Numbered from the stretch's first letter, positions 1-10,489 are shown. The stretch: DNA of 64,000 nucleotides from Budorcas taxicolor (GCF_023091745.1 NC_068933.1:21456001-21520000), one strand, 5' to 3'. Numbers and translations are program-made. Notes: a model not told the origin generated them from the sequence alone.

Positions 1-104
1 TGAGGCATTGCTGTATACACATCCCGTGAGCTGGTGCATAACTATGATAACAGGAGCTGCATCTTTTCTTGACTGTACGCCTGGGAGCCCATTCAGCTCT
101 TCGC

Positions 105-258
105 ATGTACTGTCTTACTGAATCTTATGCAAAAATCCTCTGGTGTAGGAATAACTATTACCCCTACTTAATAATGAGGCAACTGAATCTCAGAGAGATG
201 AAAACCCTTGTCACGCAATGAACATTTCCATGTCATGATGCAAATCTAGGCTTGCATT
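105..258 (-). mobile_element. MIR SINE remnant, antisense
   Basis: The stretch reads as the reverse complement of a MIR core: a run like 'attacccctacttaataatg' followed by 'aggcaactgaatctcagaga' corresponds to the antisense MIR phrase for a cell with 'attttacagatgaggaaactgaggc'. It is old and strongly diverged, so the ends are approximate. The first ~100 bases of the window hold nothing I recognise. Confidence 0.55.
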
Positions 259-994
259 TAGAAATTGATTTTTAAAATATTATTTCTCGAGATCATTTTC
301 AAGGGTACTAGGAAAGGATTTGTGAGGCCACGTGTGAGGCATTGTGTTTTTGATCCAGTCCAAAGCCCTGGAGGATTCTTGGTATAGAAAAAGGAGTGGT
401 CATAATAGTGTGTCATAATAGAACAAAACCCATGAAAGAAGTGGCCTGATTCTTCCTCCCATTCCCTTCCCATCTCTTCTTTCTTTTACTCAACATCACA
501 CTGCCTTGTGATCGTACCAACAGAGTGTGTTACAGAGGGAGAGAAAGCCATCTTCCTGCATCTCCCAACCCACCCATCATCACCACCACCCTGTAATCCC
601 CCCAGTAGAACAGTTAATGTGTCTCATTTTTCCACCTACTTGCCCTTAACATCAGCAGCCACCACTGGCAGAGCTGCTGCGAGTGTGGGAGCCATGGGTA
701 AGCAGTGAATCCAGCAGGATGGGGAGTGTGTGAGCCCAGGGAAGGCACAGCCCAGAGGAATCCCAGAAGTACTTAGGGGAAACTCTGGAAGGACGGAGTC
801 TCTGGATTCACTGGGGGGGATAATGAAACCCATAAATCTTACTTGTTTTTGTTTGTTTGTTAACTTGCAAATATAATGGAGGGTGGTAGTTGTTTTTTTT
901 TTTTCTCAAGCAATAAAGGCTGTGAAGTGAATGTAAATTTCTAGCAACTGGAGATACAGAGAATTGTTGCCAATAATGTTAGTTCTGGCACACC
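259..994. other. Unassigned sequence
   Basis: No repeat or gene is recognised. The 500-830 part is less AT-rich than its surroundings, and a 'gccatgggtaagcag' at about 692 resembles a start codon beside a splice donor. The frame is short, there is no promoter or CpG context, and I do not call an exon. Confidence 0.4.
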
Positions 995-1067
995 GGGGCG
1001 GGGGGGGGGGGGTGAGGGGGGGTGGAGGGGGTGGCGGGGGGTGGGGGGGTGGCGGGGGGCGGGGCGA
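995..1067 (+). repeat. G-rich low-complexity tract
   Basis: About 70 bases are almost only G broken by single T, A or C, with runs of up to about 13 G. Many G runs of four or more lie close together, so a G-quadruplex on the + strand is expected in single-stranded DNA. It sits in AT-rich sequence and is not attached to an obvious CpG island. Homopolymer length errors are likely in any assembly here. Confidence 0.85.
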
Positions 1068-1193
1068 GAAATGGAAGGAAGAAGAAAAAGGAGATGCTGA
1101 AGGAAAAGAAGCAGCAGAAAATCAGGTTAAGACCATCAAAAAAGAGATCAATGTCACAAATAAATACAAATTTTAATACATTATGAGAAGAGA

Positions 1194-1740
1194 GGTGCTA
1201 TGGTCTGAACATCTGCATCCTCAAACCACGTGTTGGAATCCTAACACTTATGGTGTTAGAAGGTAGAGCCTTTGGGAAGTGGTTAGGAGATGGGCTTCGC
1301 AGATGGTGATAGTGGTAAAGAACCTACCTGCCAACGCAGAGGACATGAGAGACTCGGGTTCAATCCCCGGGTCAGGAAAATCCTCTGGAGAAAGGAATGG
1401 CACCCCACTCCAGTATTCTTGCCTGAAAAATTCCTTGGGCAGAGGAGCCTGGTGGGCTACAGGCCATGAGGCTGCAGAGTCAGACACGACTAAATGAACA
1501 CACATAGTAGGTAACGAAGGTGGAGATCTCACGAATGAAATCAGTGCTCTTATAAAAGAGACCCTGCCGAGCTCTCTAACCTTTTCCTCCACACAAGGAC
1601 ACAAGAAGTTTGCCACCTGGAAAAGGGCCATTGCCAGACCATCCTGATCTCAGACTTCCAGCCTCCAAAACCGTGAGAAACACATTCCTATTGTTTATAA
1701 GGCACCCAGCCTGTGGCATTTTGTCAGAACCACCAGAAAA
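1194..1740 (+). mobile_element. MaLR (MLT1-like) LTR, split by a Bov-tA
   Basis: Two blocks read as one solo LTR in sense orientation. Bases 1194-1291 carry the 'tggtctgaac...ttggaatcctaacac...gtagagcctttgggaagtggttagg' part. Bases 1505-1740 carry 'cttataaaagagaccctg', 'cttccagcctccaaaaccgtgag' and the 'ttgtttataaggcacccagcctgtggcattttgt' end. The split point is filled by a Bov-tA SINE. No internal retroviral region is visible. Family assignment rests on remembered consensus. Confidence 0.7.
1292..1504 (+). mobile_element. Bov-tA SINE, sense, inside the LTR
   Basis: It has the complete Bov-tA layout: a degenerate tRNA-like head with box B-like 'ggttcaatcccc', the body 'ccactccagtattcttgcctg', and the BovB-derived tail 'gagtcagacacgacta'. 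The LTR sequence resumes directly after it, so it is younger than the LTR. The flanks 'agtggttagga' and 'agtaggta' may be an eroded target-site duplication. Confidence 0.85.
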
Positions 1741-3106
1741 ACAGAGGCAGGAGAAATTGGAAGCTGATATCAGAACCACATTGTTTATTACTTATTGCTT
1801 GTTCTATCTATTTCCTTATGCTTCACGTGGCAATAAAACAAATTGTACTGAGTTTTATTTCATAGTATTCATTCAGATATCCTCAAATAGTCCATGTATT
1901 GTCTACGTTTGTTGATTGACATAAATAAAATCTCAAAGTTTTGCTATAAACATTTTATTCTAGTCCAGAATTGTTGAGGTCCATAAGAAACAGGGTAGTT
2001 CTTGCAGAAGGCTGCCCGGGCTCGTTTACTTCTGCCTGGAATTCCTGGCTCTGTAGCTGAGGGATCTGAACTGTTCTCTCATCTAGAGCTGTGAGTGTCC
2101 CAACAGAACTGTGAGGCTGTCGTGATGCTTCCCCTGCTCTGAAGAAACCAATCCTTTTATAAGGTTTGGAGGACACTTGGTCATAGAACCACCTCTAGTT
2201 TTGGTGATTAATATGAACTGAAAGGCTGACCATATAGAAGCCACATCAGATGGGTTGTTTTAGGGAAAAGAACCACTTGTTTGTGCTCAGTAGCCAAATG
2301 CTGACCATAGGTACAGGTGGCTGGTGACCAGAGCCTCATGTTTCTTAGGTAGAAGTATGTCGGAGCTAAGGCCAATTAGAACAGCTCTACTGAAACTTTC
2401 TCAGCAATAGGCGGAGATTTCAAGTATTTGTTAAGTGCTCTGGGAAGAGACAGATCAGACATAGTGTTCACCTCCAGAGAATCATATAAATGAAGATGCC
2501 ATCTCTAAGAAAGTGGGTAAAATCTCTGTAAACTGCACCTCTGGCCATGAAGAAAACCAGTGTGAATATTGCCCAGTATTGATGCCCTGGGGACTTGATA
2601 CCACGTCTGTCCTTTGGCCTCCATGGTATTGGTCTGTGTACAGAATGGTTGGACCATTTCTTTATTGACAGCCGTATGCCAGCAGGTCGTGTCAACTGGT
2701 AGATTCCCAGCTGCCTCCATAAATGCTACAGTACCTCCGGCTTGTTTTCTGTACATCTTTGAAGTGTTTCTTGAGACCACTCACCCTTGGCCTGTTTACC
2801 CTTTCTCATTTCAGAAGAGAGATGTTTGAACAAACAAATGGCTCTTATTATCCTCACTAGCCTTGAGCAACTGAGTAGATTTTGAACCGTCTCGGATCCA
2901 GCTCCCAAACAGGACTTCATTTTAGGTTCTGCTTCTTGATGGTGGATAAAAGGCATCAGTAACATGCATAGCATTTAACTAGGAAAGTGTGTGCCTTAAG
3001 TGTCTATGCTTAAGAGAAGCAAAGTCTTTCTTCTCTATATATCCCAAACATGTCTTATCTGTTACTTTATGTTTTGCCAGTTTAACTTTTAAAATATATT
3101 GTATAA
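1741..3106. other. Unassigned sequence, about 1.4 kb
   Basis: I recognise no gene or repeat family. The 1960-2200 and 2480-2980 parts have fairly balanced base composition and could be a degraded retroviral or DNA-transposon remnant, but nothing specific supports that. Short open frames on both strands have no recognisable motifs. Confidence 0.4.
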
Positions 3107-3440
3107 TTTGTTGTTGTTTAATCTCTAAGTCCTATCTGACTCTTTGCGACCCCACGGACTGCAGCTTGCCAGGCTTCTCTGTCCTTCACTATCTCCCTGA
3201 TTTTGTTCAAATTCATGTTCACTGAGTTGGTGATGCCATCCAACCATCTCATTCTCTGTCGCCCCCTTCTCCTCCTGTCCTCAGTCTTTCCTAGTATCAG
3301 GGTCTTTTCCAATGAGTCAGCTCTTTGCATCAGGTGGCCAAAGTATTGGAGCTTCAGCGTCAGCATCAGTCTTTCCAATGAATATTCAGGACTGATTTAC
3401 TTTAGGATTGACTGGTTTGATCTCTTTGCTGTCCAAGGGA
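3107..3440 (-). mobile_element. BovB LINE 3' end, antisense
   Basis: The sequence reads as the reverse complement of the BovB 3' end. It runs from the tail ('ctgactctttgcgacccc') through 'gatgccatccaaccatctca' and 'ggtggccaaagtattggagc' to 'tgctgtccaaggg'. It is 5'-truncated, as most BovB copies are, and diverged with small indels. Confidence 0.85.
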
Positions 3441-3471
3441 AAATTAAGCATATAATATAGAACAGGTTCCT

Positions 3472-3620
3472 TTTGCATATTATTTCTTATCCTCAAAACA
3501 ACTCTGCAATGAGAAAAACTGAATACCAGAAAGGTTAAGTAATTGGTTCAAATGCAAAGAGCTGGTCAGTGGTAGAGTCAAAATTTGAAACCAGTTTTGC
3601 CTGTTCTAATTCTGAATTTT
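3472..3620 (-). mobile_element. MIR SINE remnant, antisense
   Basis: The run 'tatcctcaaaacaactctg', then 'ggttaagtaattggttcaaa' and 'gctggtcagtggtagagtc', matches antisense MIR in the right order (tail side, core, then the tRNA-side half). The copy is ancient and diverged. Confidence 0.65.
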
Positions 3621-3713
3621 TTCTACAAAATCACACTGCTTTTCATAATGAGTTCTATTTTTTTCCTTTCTCGGCATTATCTTAAAAGAGTACTGTAGAA
3701 AAATCAAAGAATC

Positions 3714-3832
3714 AAACAAGAAAGGAAAGAAAAAAGGAAGAAAAGAAAGAAGGGAAGGAAGGAGGAGACAGAGGGAGGAAGGGAAAAAGAGAAAGAAGGA
3801 AGGAAGGAAATAGGAAAGAAAAGGAAATATGC
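3714..3832 (+). repeat. Polypurine (GGAA/GAAA)n tract
   Basis: About 120 bases are almost entirely A and G, built from GGAA, GAAA and GAGG words. An uninterrupted purine strand of this length can form a triplex (H-DNA), and tandem GGAA words resemble ETS-type binding microsatellites. Both of those are general properties rather than evidence of function here. Confidence 0.85.
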
Positions 3833-3900
3833 ATTATGAAATGATTTGATTCCATGTACACTTGGAGGAACTATTTGAAGTTATATATTTCTTTGTACTG

Positions 3901-4114
3901 GGGGCTACCCAGGTGGCTCAGTGGTAAAGAATCTGCCTGCCAATGCAGAAGACACAGGAAATGAGGGTTCAGTGCCTCAGTGGGAAGGATCCCCTAGAAG
4001 AGGAAATGGTAACCCACTGCAGTATTCTTGCCTGGAAAACTCCATGGACATAGGAGCCTGGCAGGCTAAAATCCATGGGATTGCAGAGTTGGACGTGACT
4101 AAGCATGCACACAG
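3901..4114 (+). mobile_element. Bov-tA SINE, sense
   Basis: It is near full length: a box A region 'ggtggctcagtggtaaagaa', a degraded box B ('ggttcagtgcctcag'), 'cactgcagtattcttgcctgg' and the tail 'gagttggacgtgactaagc'. No clear target-site duplication is seen. Confidence 0.9.
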
Positions 4115-4570
4115 GCATTCCTTTATGTTGTAGATGTAAGGGAAAGACTAAATAAACCTCACTTCAATTTGTGGGGGAAAATACATGCTCAAAGAAGCTC
4201 GTACCATCCATAACAACTTTATGATTCCATTATTCAGATAATTTTATTTTCAATCTGCTGGCTTGCTCATAAGGGTTCATACCTAAGAATTTTATTTCAT
4301 TATAACCAAAGAGAAATGTATTGAGACAATCCAATCCATCCAGATTTTCACTTTAGAATAGGGATATATATCTTCTGTGCATCAAATAATCAAGTAAGAG
4401 AGATAAATCTACTATATTTGCACTGAATGAGTCACCATGTGATATAAACATTTTTCTCTAATCACAGTAGATATCATTTTAAGATTTTTTTTACCATAAT
4501 TCCATTCATTAAAGATCCACTTTAAAGAAAAAAAGTGTATGTCCCCTGCTAACCAAATCTTACTGTGCTT
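4115..4570. other. Unassigned AT-rich sequence
   Basis: No gene or repeat is recognised between the Bov-tA and the BovB leader. Confidence 0.4.
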
Positions 4571-4772
4571 AAGATGGTGGAGTAGAAGGACGTGTGCTCA
4601 TCTTCTGTGAGAACGCCAAAAGTACAACTCACTTCTGAACAGCTGTCGACAGAAGAATGTTGGATCTCACCAAAAAAAGTACCCCACATCCAAGGACAAA
4701 GTAGAGGACCCAACAAGACTATAGGAGGGGTGAAAGTGTGTTTAGAATCAAACCCCATATCCGCCAGAGATG

Positions 4773-5224
4773 CTTGAAGGGCTCAAACAAACCTTGTGTG
4801 CACCTACAGAGAACCTACAGAGACTGAGCCAGACCTACCTTTGAGTGTTTGAGTGTCTCCTGTGGAGGTACAGGTCAGCCCTGCAAGGGCAGAGGCTCTG
4901 GATGGCTGCAGACTTGGATATGGCATAAGCCCTCTTGAAGGAATGCTCCATTAACCCCACCATAGGGCCCCCAGAACTTACACAGGACTAGGGAAACAGA
5001 CTCTTGGAGGGCACAAACAGAACCTTGTGCACACCAGAACCCAGGAGAAAGGAGCAATTGACCCCACAAGAGACTGACCCAGACTTTCCCATGAGTGTCC
5101 AGGAGTCTCCAGCGGAGGTGTGGGTCAGGCATGGCCTGCTGCAGGGTCCAGACCACTGAATGTAGCAATGTGTGCATGGGACCTTTTGAAGGAGGTACCA
5201 TTATCTTCATTAGCTCCACCATAG
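4773..5224 (+). repeat. Two tandem leader units in the BovB 5' region
   Basis: Unit A (4773-4975) and unit B (5003-5224) align along their length. Both start 'cttg(a/g)(a/g)gggc(t/a)caaaca', share 'accttgtg', 'agagactga(g/c)ccagac' and 'gtctcc...ggaggt', and end 'ttgaagga...ccattа-type...caccatag' (A has 'ccattaaccccaccatag', B has the same with an insertion). They are separated by about 27 bases. This resembles the monomeric promoter units of some mammalian LINEs, an inference from layout only. Confidence 0.7.
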
Positions 5225-5799
5225 TTTGACCTCAGGTCAAACAACAGGGAGGAAACACAGCCCCAACAATCAACAGGAAATTGGATTAAAGGTTTACTGA
5301 ACTAACAAGACCCAGTTTCCCCCTCAGTCTCTCCCATCAGCAAGCTTCCATAAGCCTCTTATACTTATCCCTCAGAGGACAGACAGACTGAAAACCAGTC
5401 AGAGAAAAAAAAAAAAAATTAAACTGATGACATGGACCACAACCTTGTCTAACTCAATGAAGCTATCAGCCATAACTTGTAGGGCCACCCAAGATGGACG
5501 GGTCATGGTGGAGAGTTCTGACAAAATGTGGTCCGCTGGAGAAGGGAATGGCAGACCACCTCAGTATTCTTGCCTTGAGAACCCCATGAACAGTATGAAA
5601 AGGCAAAAAGATAGGACCCTGAAAGATGAACTCCCCAGGTCTGTAGGTATACAGTATGCTACTGGATAACAGTAGAGAAATAACTCCAGAAAGGATGAAG
5701 AGATGGAGCCAAAGCAAAAACAACACCCAGTTGTGGATGTGACCTTTGACGGAATTAAAGTCTGATGCTGTAAAGAATAACATTGCCAAGGAACTTGGA

Positions 5800-8033
5800 A
5801 TGTTAGGTCAATGAATAAAGGCAAATTGGAAGTGGTCAAACAGGAGAAGGCAAGAGTGAACATCGACATTTTAGGAATCAGTGAACTAGAATGGTACAGA
5901 ATGGATGAATTTAACTCAAACGACCATTATATCTACTAGTGTGGGCAAGAATCCCTTAGAAGAAATGGATTAGCCCTCATAGTTAACAAAAGAGACCCAA
6001 ATGGAGTACTTGGATGCAATCTCAAAAATGAAAGAATGATCTCTGTTCATTTCCAAGGCTAATCATTCAATTTCAGAGTAATCCAAGTCTATGCCCCAAA
6101 CAGTAATGCTGAAGAAGTTGAAGTGGAATGTTCTATGAAGACCTACAAGACCTTCTAGAACTAACACTCAAAACTGTTGTCCTCTTCATTATAGGGGACT
6201 GGAATACAAAAGTAGGAAATCAAGACATACCTGGAGTAACAGGCAAATTTGGCCTTGGAGTACAAAATGAAGCAGGGCAAAGGCTAACAGAGTTTTGCCA
6301 AGAGAACACACTGGTCATAGCAAACACCCTCTTCCAACAACACAAGAGAAGACTCTACACATGGACATCATCAGACAGTCAATTCCAAAATCATTGATTA
6401 TATTACTTGCAGCCAAAGATGGAGAAGTTCTATACAGCCAGCAAAAACAAGACCAGGAGCGGACTGTGGCTCAGATCATGGACTCCTTACTTCCAAATTC
6501 AGAATTAACTTGAATAAAGTAGAGAAAACCACTAGACCATTCAGGTATGACCTAAATCAAATCACTTAAGATTACACAGTGGAAGTGACAAATAGAGTCA
6601 AGGGATTAGATCTGATAGACAGAGTGCCTGAAAAACTATGGACAGAGGTTCATGGTGTACAGGAGGCTGTGATCAAGACCATGCCTATGAAAAAGAAATG
6701 CAAAAGGCAAAATGGTTGTCTGAGGAGGCCTTACAAATAGCTGAGAGAAGAACAGAAGGTAAAGGCAAAGGAGAAAAGGAAAGTTTTCAGAGTTCCAAAG
6801 AATGGCAAGGAGAGGTGAGAAAGCTTTCCTCAGTGATCAATGTGAGGAAATAGAGGACAGTAATAGAAGGGGAAAGACTAGAGAGCTCTTCAAGGAAATT
6901 AGAAATACCAAGGGAATATTTCATGCAAGGATGGGAACAATAAATGACAGAAATTGTATGGACCTAACAGAAGAAGAAGATATTAAGAAGAGGTGGCAAG
7001 AATATACAGAAGAACTATACAAAGAAGATCTTCATGACCCAGATAACCATGATGGTGTGATCACTCACCCAGAGCCAGACATTCTGAAATGCGAAGTCAA
7101 GTGGGCCTTAGGAAGCATCACTATGAGCAAAGCTAGTGCAGGTGATGGAATTCCAGTTGAGCTATTGAAAAATCCTAAAATACGATGCTGTGAGAGTGTT
7201 GAACTCAATATGCCAGCAAATTTGGAAAACTCAGCAGTGGCCACAGGACTAGAAAAGGTCAGTTTTCATTCCAATCCCAAAGAAAAGCAATGCCAAAGAA
7301 TGTTCAAACTACAGCACAATTGCACTCATCTCACACTCTAGCAATGTAATGCTCAAAATTCTCCAAACCAAGCTTCAATAGTATGTGAACTGTGAAATTC
7401 CAGATATTCAAGCTGGATTTAGAAAAGGCAGAGGAACCAGAGATCAAATTGCCAACATCTATTGGATAACCGAAAAAGTGAGAGAGTTCCAGAGAAACAT
7501 CTACTTCTCCCTATTGACTATGTCAAAGCCTTTGTGTGGATCACAACAAACTGTGGAAAATTCTTAAAGAAATGGGAATACCAGATCACCTTACCTGCCT
7601 CCTGAGAAAACTGTATGCAGATCAAGAAGTAACAGTTAGAATTATACATGGAACAACAGACTGGTTCCAAATTGGAAAAGGAATGTGTCAAGGCTGTATA
7701 TTGTCACCCTGCTTATTTAACTTATATGCAGAGTACATCATGAGAAATGCTGGACTGGATGAAGCACAAGCTGGAATCAAGCTTTCAGGGAGAAATATCT
7801 GTAACCTCAGATACACAGATTACACCACCCTTATGGCAGAAACTGAAGAAGAACCAAAGAGCCTCTTGATGAAAGTGAAAGAGGAAAGTGAAAAAGTTGG
7901 CTTAAAGCTCAGCATTCAAAAAACGAAGATCATGGCATCCAATCCCATCACTTTATGGCAAATAGATTGGGAAACAGTGGAAACAGGGAGGGATTTTATA
8001 TTTGGGGAGTTCCAAAATCACTGTAGATGGTGA
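5800..8033 (+). pseudogene. BovB endonuclease-reverse transcriptase remnant
   Basis: The single BovB polyprotein encodes an APE-type endonuclease followed by a reverse transcriptase. Endonuclease motifs are visible near 6190-6380, as 'FIIGDWNTKVG' and 'LYTWTSSD', followed by a frame break. The reverse-transcriptase part appears as 'DIKKRWQEYTEELYK' (about 6980-7020), 'IQAGFRKGRGTRDQIANI' (about 7405-7460) and 'KGMCQGCILSPCLFNLYAEY' (about 7676-7735). It is dead: there are in-frame stops near 5937 and 6061, frameshifts near 6400, 7180 and 7505-7545, and the catalytic YADD box reads YTDY at 7812-7823. No host function is suggested. Confidence 0.9.
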
Positions 8034-8103
8034 TTGCAGCCATGAAATTAAAACATGCTTACTCCTTGGAAGGAAAGTTATGACCAACCTAGACAGCATA
8101 TTT

Positions 8104-8372
8104 GGAGAAGGCAATGGCAACCCACTCCAGTACTCCTGCCTGGAAAATCACATGGGCGGAGGAGCCTCATAGGCTGCAGTCCATGGGGTCACGAAGAGTG
8201 GGACACGACTGAGTGACTTCACTTTCACTTTTTACTTTCATGCATTGGAGAAGGAAATGGCAACCCACTCCAGTGTTCTTGCCAGGAGAATCCCAGGGAC
8301 GGGGAATCCTGGTGGGCTGCCGTCCATGGAGTTGCACAGAGTCAGACACAACTGAAGCGACTTAGCAGCAGT
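8104..8372 (+). mobile_element. BOV-A2 SINE dimer, joined to truncated BovB
   Basis: Two related monomers, each with 'ggcaacccactccagt' and ending in a BovB-like tail, are separated by the linker 'cactttcactttttactttc'. The second ends in 'gaagcgacttagcagcag'. It begins exactly where the upstream BovB stops, and I see no target-site duplication. A recombination or deletion at the junction is therefore as likely as a simple insertion. Confidence 0.9.
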
Positions 8373-9604
8373 TGATAATGTGAGAGGGTAGATACACAGA
8401 GAATTCTATATGTAGGTTCAAAAATACATGCAAATGTGACCTACTAATTGAGATCTCCCTGTTTTTATATAATTGCTTGGTAATTTATGCCCAGGCTAGA
8501 AAATAAATTTCTTCTGTTAATCACTGTAGTTAAATGAAAAAAGAACAAATTTATAGTATACAGGCACTCGTAATTTTGGAATTTTAAAATCAGCATCAAT
8601 ACAGTTGACATTATTGCATTTCATGTACAGTGGATATTCACAGTGATAATTTCATGCAATGATAAATAATTTGCAGAAATAACATTAAATGATATTTTAA
8701 AGGGAGACATAATTTTGTTTTTAGCAGAGTAGATGATATGAAGTTTGACAGCTATACAATTTTCTTTGGTAAAAATATTTATCATCAATTAGACATTATG
8801 AGGATGTAACAGAAAAATTAATTCAAAATTGAGATAGTTTGGAATTTATTAAAATCTAGTATATAGAATTTCAGTTATCATAATAACAGATAAATATAAT
8901 TTTCAATTGGTGATCCTTAATATGCTCTTACAAATGAGGTTATGTTGAATATTTATTGAACAATTTTAGATCATTTCTTATATTTTATTAAAATATGCAT
9001 AAAGGAGAAAGACACATTTAGCTATTTTATTTGAATTTTTCATTTGAGTAGTTAGAAAAGTGTCACTTGAATTGTTTTAACAAATACATGAACAAAATCA
9101 TGAGGGTTTTTCCTAATGAAGTCTGCAGTGGCAAATTGTTACCTTTTATGTTCATAAAGATAAAGAGTATGGTTAACAGTCTTATAACTCTTGGGAGATT
9201 CTAGATGGACTTTAATAACCCCAATCCTAATATTCAATTTAAAAATGTATAATCAGATAAGCTACTTTGAACACATAAGGATGAATGAAAAATTTTTTCA
9301 AACATATTTAAGCAATGTCTATTTTTACGTGACTATTACTGTCTTGAATGCATAAGAATGTATAAAAATCAAAGGAAAAGCAAACAGATAAGATTGCTTT
9401 TTTGAAATTAAAAAATATAGTAGAAACAATAATCCTGGCTTAATTATGTTATGATTCATCAGCAGATAAACCATCTATATAATAGATAAAACATTATATA
9501 ATGACTAATTTTAGAAGTGATCTAGAATCAGGGAAGAAGCTTCAGTACCTCTCAAGTTTGTCAAAGAGCTGTTTTCGAGAGTTATCATATACAGGAAGTG
9601 CTAC
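8373..9604. other. AT-rich sequence without recognised features
   Basis: About 1.2 kb of strongly AT-rich DNA. I see no gene, repeat family or tandem array. Confidence 0.45.
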
Positions 9605-9818
9605 TCTGCTGTTGCTGTGTAGTTGCCAAGTCTTTCAATTCTTTTGTGACCCTATGGACTGTAGCCCGCTAGACTCCTCTGTCCATGGGATTTCCCAGGC
9701 AAGAGTACTAGAGTGGGTTGCCATTTCCTTCTCCAGGGATCTTTCTCACCCAAGGATTGAACCAGTCTCTCCTGCTTGGCAGGCATATTCTTTACCACTG
9801 AGCCACCTGAGAAGTCTG
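9605..9818 (-). mobile_element. Bov-tA SINE, antisense
   Basis: Read on the minus strand this is a near full-length Bov-tA. On the + strand it runs tail first ('gttgccaagtctttcaattc'), then 'gagtgggttgccatttcctt', and ends in the reversed tRNA head 'ttctttaccactgagccacc'. Confidence 0.9.
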
Positions 9819-9837
9819 ATACTGGTGCAAATGATTG

Positions 9838-10032
9838 TTTTGTACAGAGCATTTCCAAGCTTAAGAGTCGCAAGATGGACTTGGAGGACAAGGACCTTAG
9901 GAGAAGACCCAGAACATCTCTGGAGTTCCTCTGATATGCTTTTCCAACTATAGCTATCCCTCTGAGAAAATGCTAGGTGGATATAGAGGCTTTCAGTTAT
10001 TAGAGTCAGTTCTTATTCCCTTTGTCTCACTT
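9838..10032. repeat. Unidentified interspersed repeat, copy 1
   Basis: Bases 9905-10032 align with 20352-20485 in the same direction. Shared words include 'atctctgga(g/a)ttcct', 'gagaaaa', 'aggtggata(t/c)a' and 'ctcactttctat'. The flank from 9838 may align weakly too. The sequence just upstream of copy 2 ('tttcttagcctgagtgtcac') has a flavour of non-autonomous hAT elements, but I cannot name the family. Confidence 0.65.
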
Positions 10033-10220
10033 TCTATATTCTGTACAGTTTTATTTGTAACATAATATCAAAATCTGACATATGAAAATGAAGACAAGTG
10101 ATGCTTTATTTAAATACACTTCTGTATTTGAGGTTGGAAATACTCATGGTAAGAGCATTTTTATATTGTAATTAACTACCAAATAGTACATTGCTATTTG
10201 GTTTTCCTATTACTGTCCTT

Positions 10221-10489
10221 TGCTGCTGCTGCTGCTACTAAGTTGCTTCAGTCGTGTCTGACTCTGTGCAACCCCATAGATGGCAGTCTACCAGGCTCTG
10301 CCGTCCTGGGATTCTCCAGGCAAGAACACTGGAGTGGGTTGCCATGCCCTTCTCCAATGCTTGAAAGTAAAAAGTGAAAGTGAAGTCGCTCAGTTGTGTC
10401 CGACTCTTAGCAACCCCCTGGACTGCAGCCTACCAGGCTCCTCCGTCCATGGGATTTTCCAGGCAAGAGTACTGGAGTGGGTTGCCATT
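10221..10489 (-). mobile_element. BOV-A2 SINE dimer, antisense
   Basis: It starts with (GCT)n, then 'aagttgcttcagtcgtgtct', followed by the linker 'gtaaaaagtgaaagtgaagt', then the second monomer ending 'ctggagtgggttgccat'. Both monomers and the linker are intact. Confidence 0.92.

Larger units (their letters stand above)
4571..8103 (+). mobile_element. Long BovB (RTE) LINE, sense, 3' end missing
   Basis: This is the longest element in the window. A leader of about 850 bases starts with 'aagatggtggagtagaagga', which resembles the YY1-like start of LINE promoters, and contains two tandem units. From about 5290 the sequence follows BovB through 'aactcaatgaagctatcagc', 'gggaatggcagaccacctca' and the endonuclease and reverse-transcriptase coding region. 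It ends abruptly at 'gaccaacctagacagcatatt', roughly 500 bases before the normal BovB 3' end. The loss of the 3' end must be later than insertion, because retrotransposition starts there. Whether the leader is a normal BovB 5' UTR or a separate element is uncertain. Confidence 0.85.

Noticed and set aside
692..706. A start codon beside 'ggtaagcag' suggesting a first exon and splice donor
   Set aside because: The motif is isolated. There is no CpG island, TATA element or conserved reading frame around it.
4875..5222. A 115-codon minus-strand frame across the BovB leader
   Set aside because: It lies across the two tandem leader units in antisense and mirrors their G+C-richer composition. No known product fits.
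10221..10489. Regularly repeated blocks suggesting an array
   Set aside because: The two blocks are the monomers of one BOV-A2 SINE. Across the window, similar words recur because of SINE copies, not a CRISPR or satellite array.
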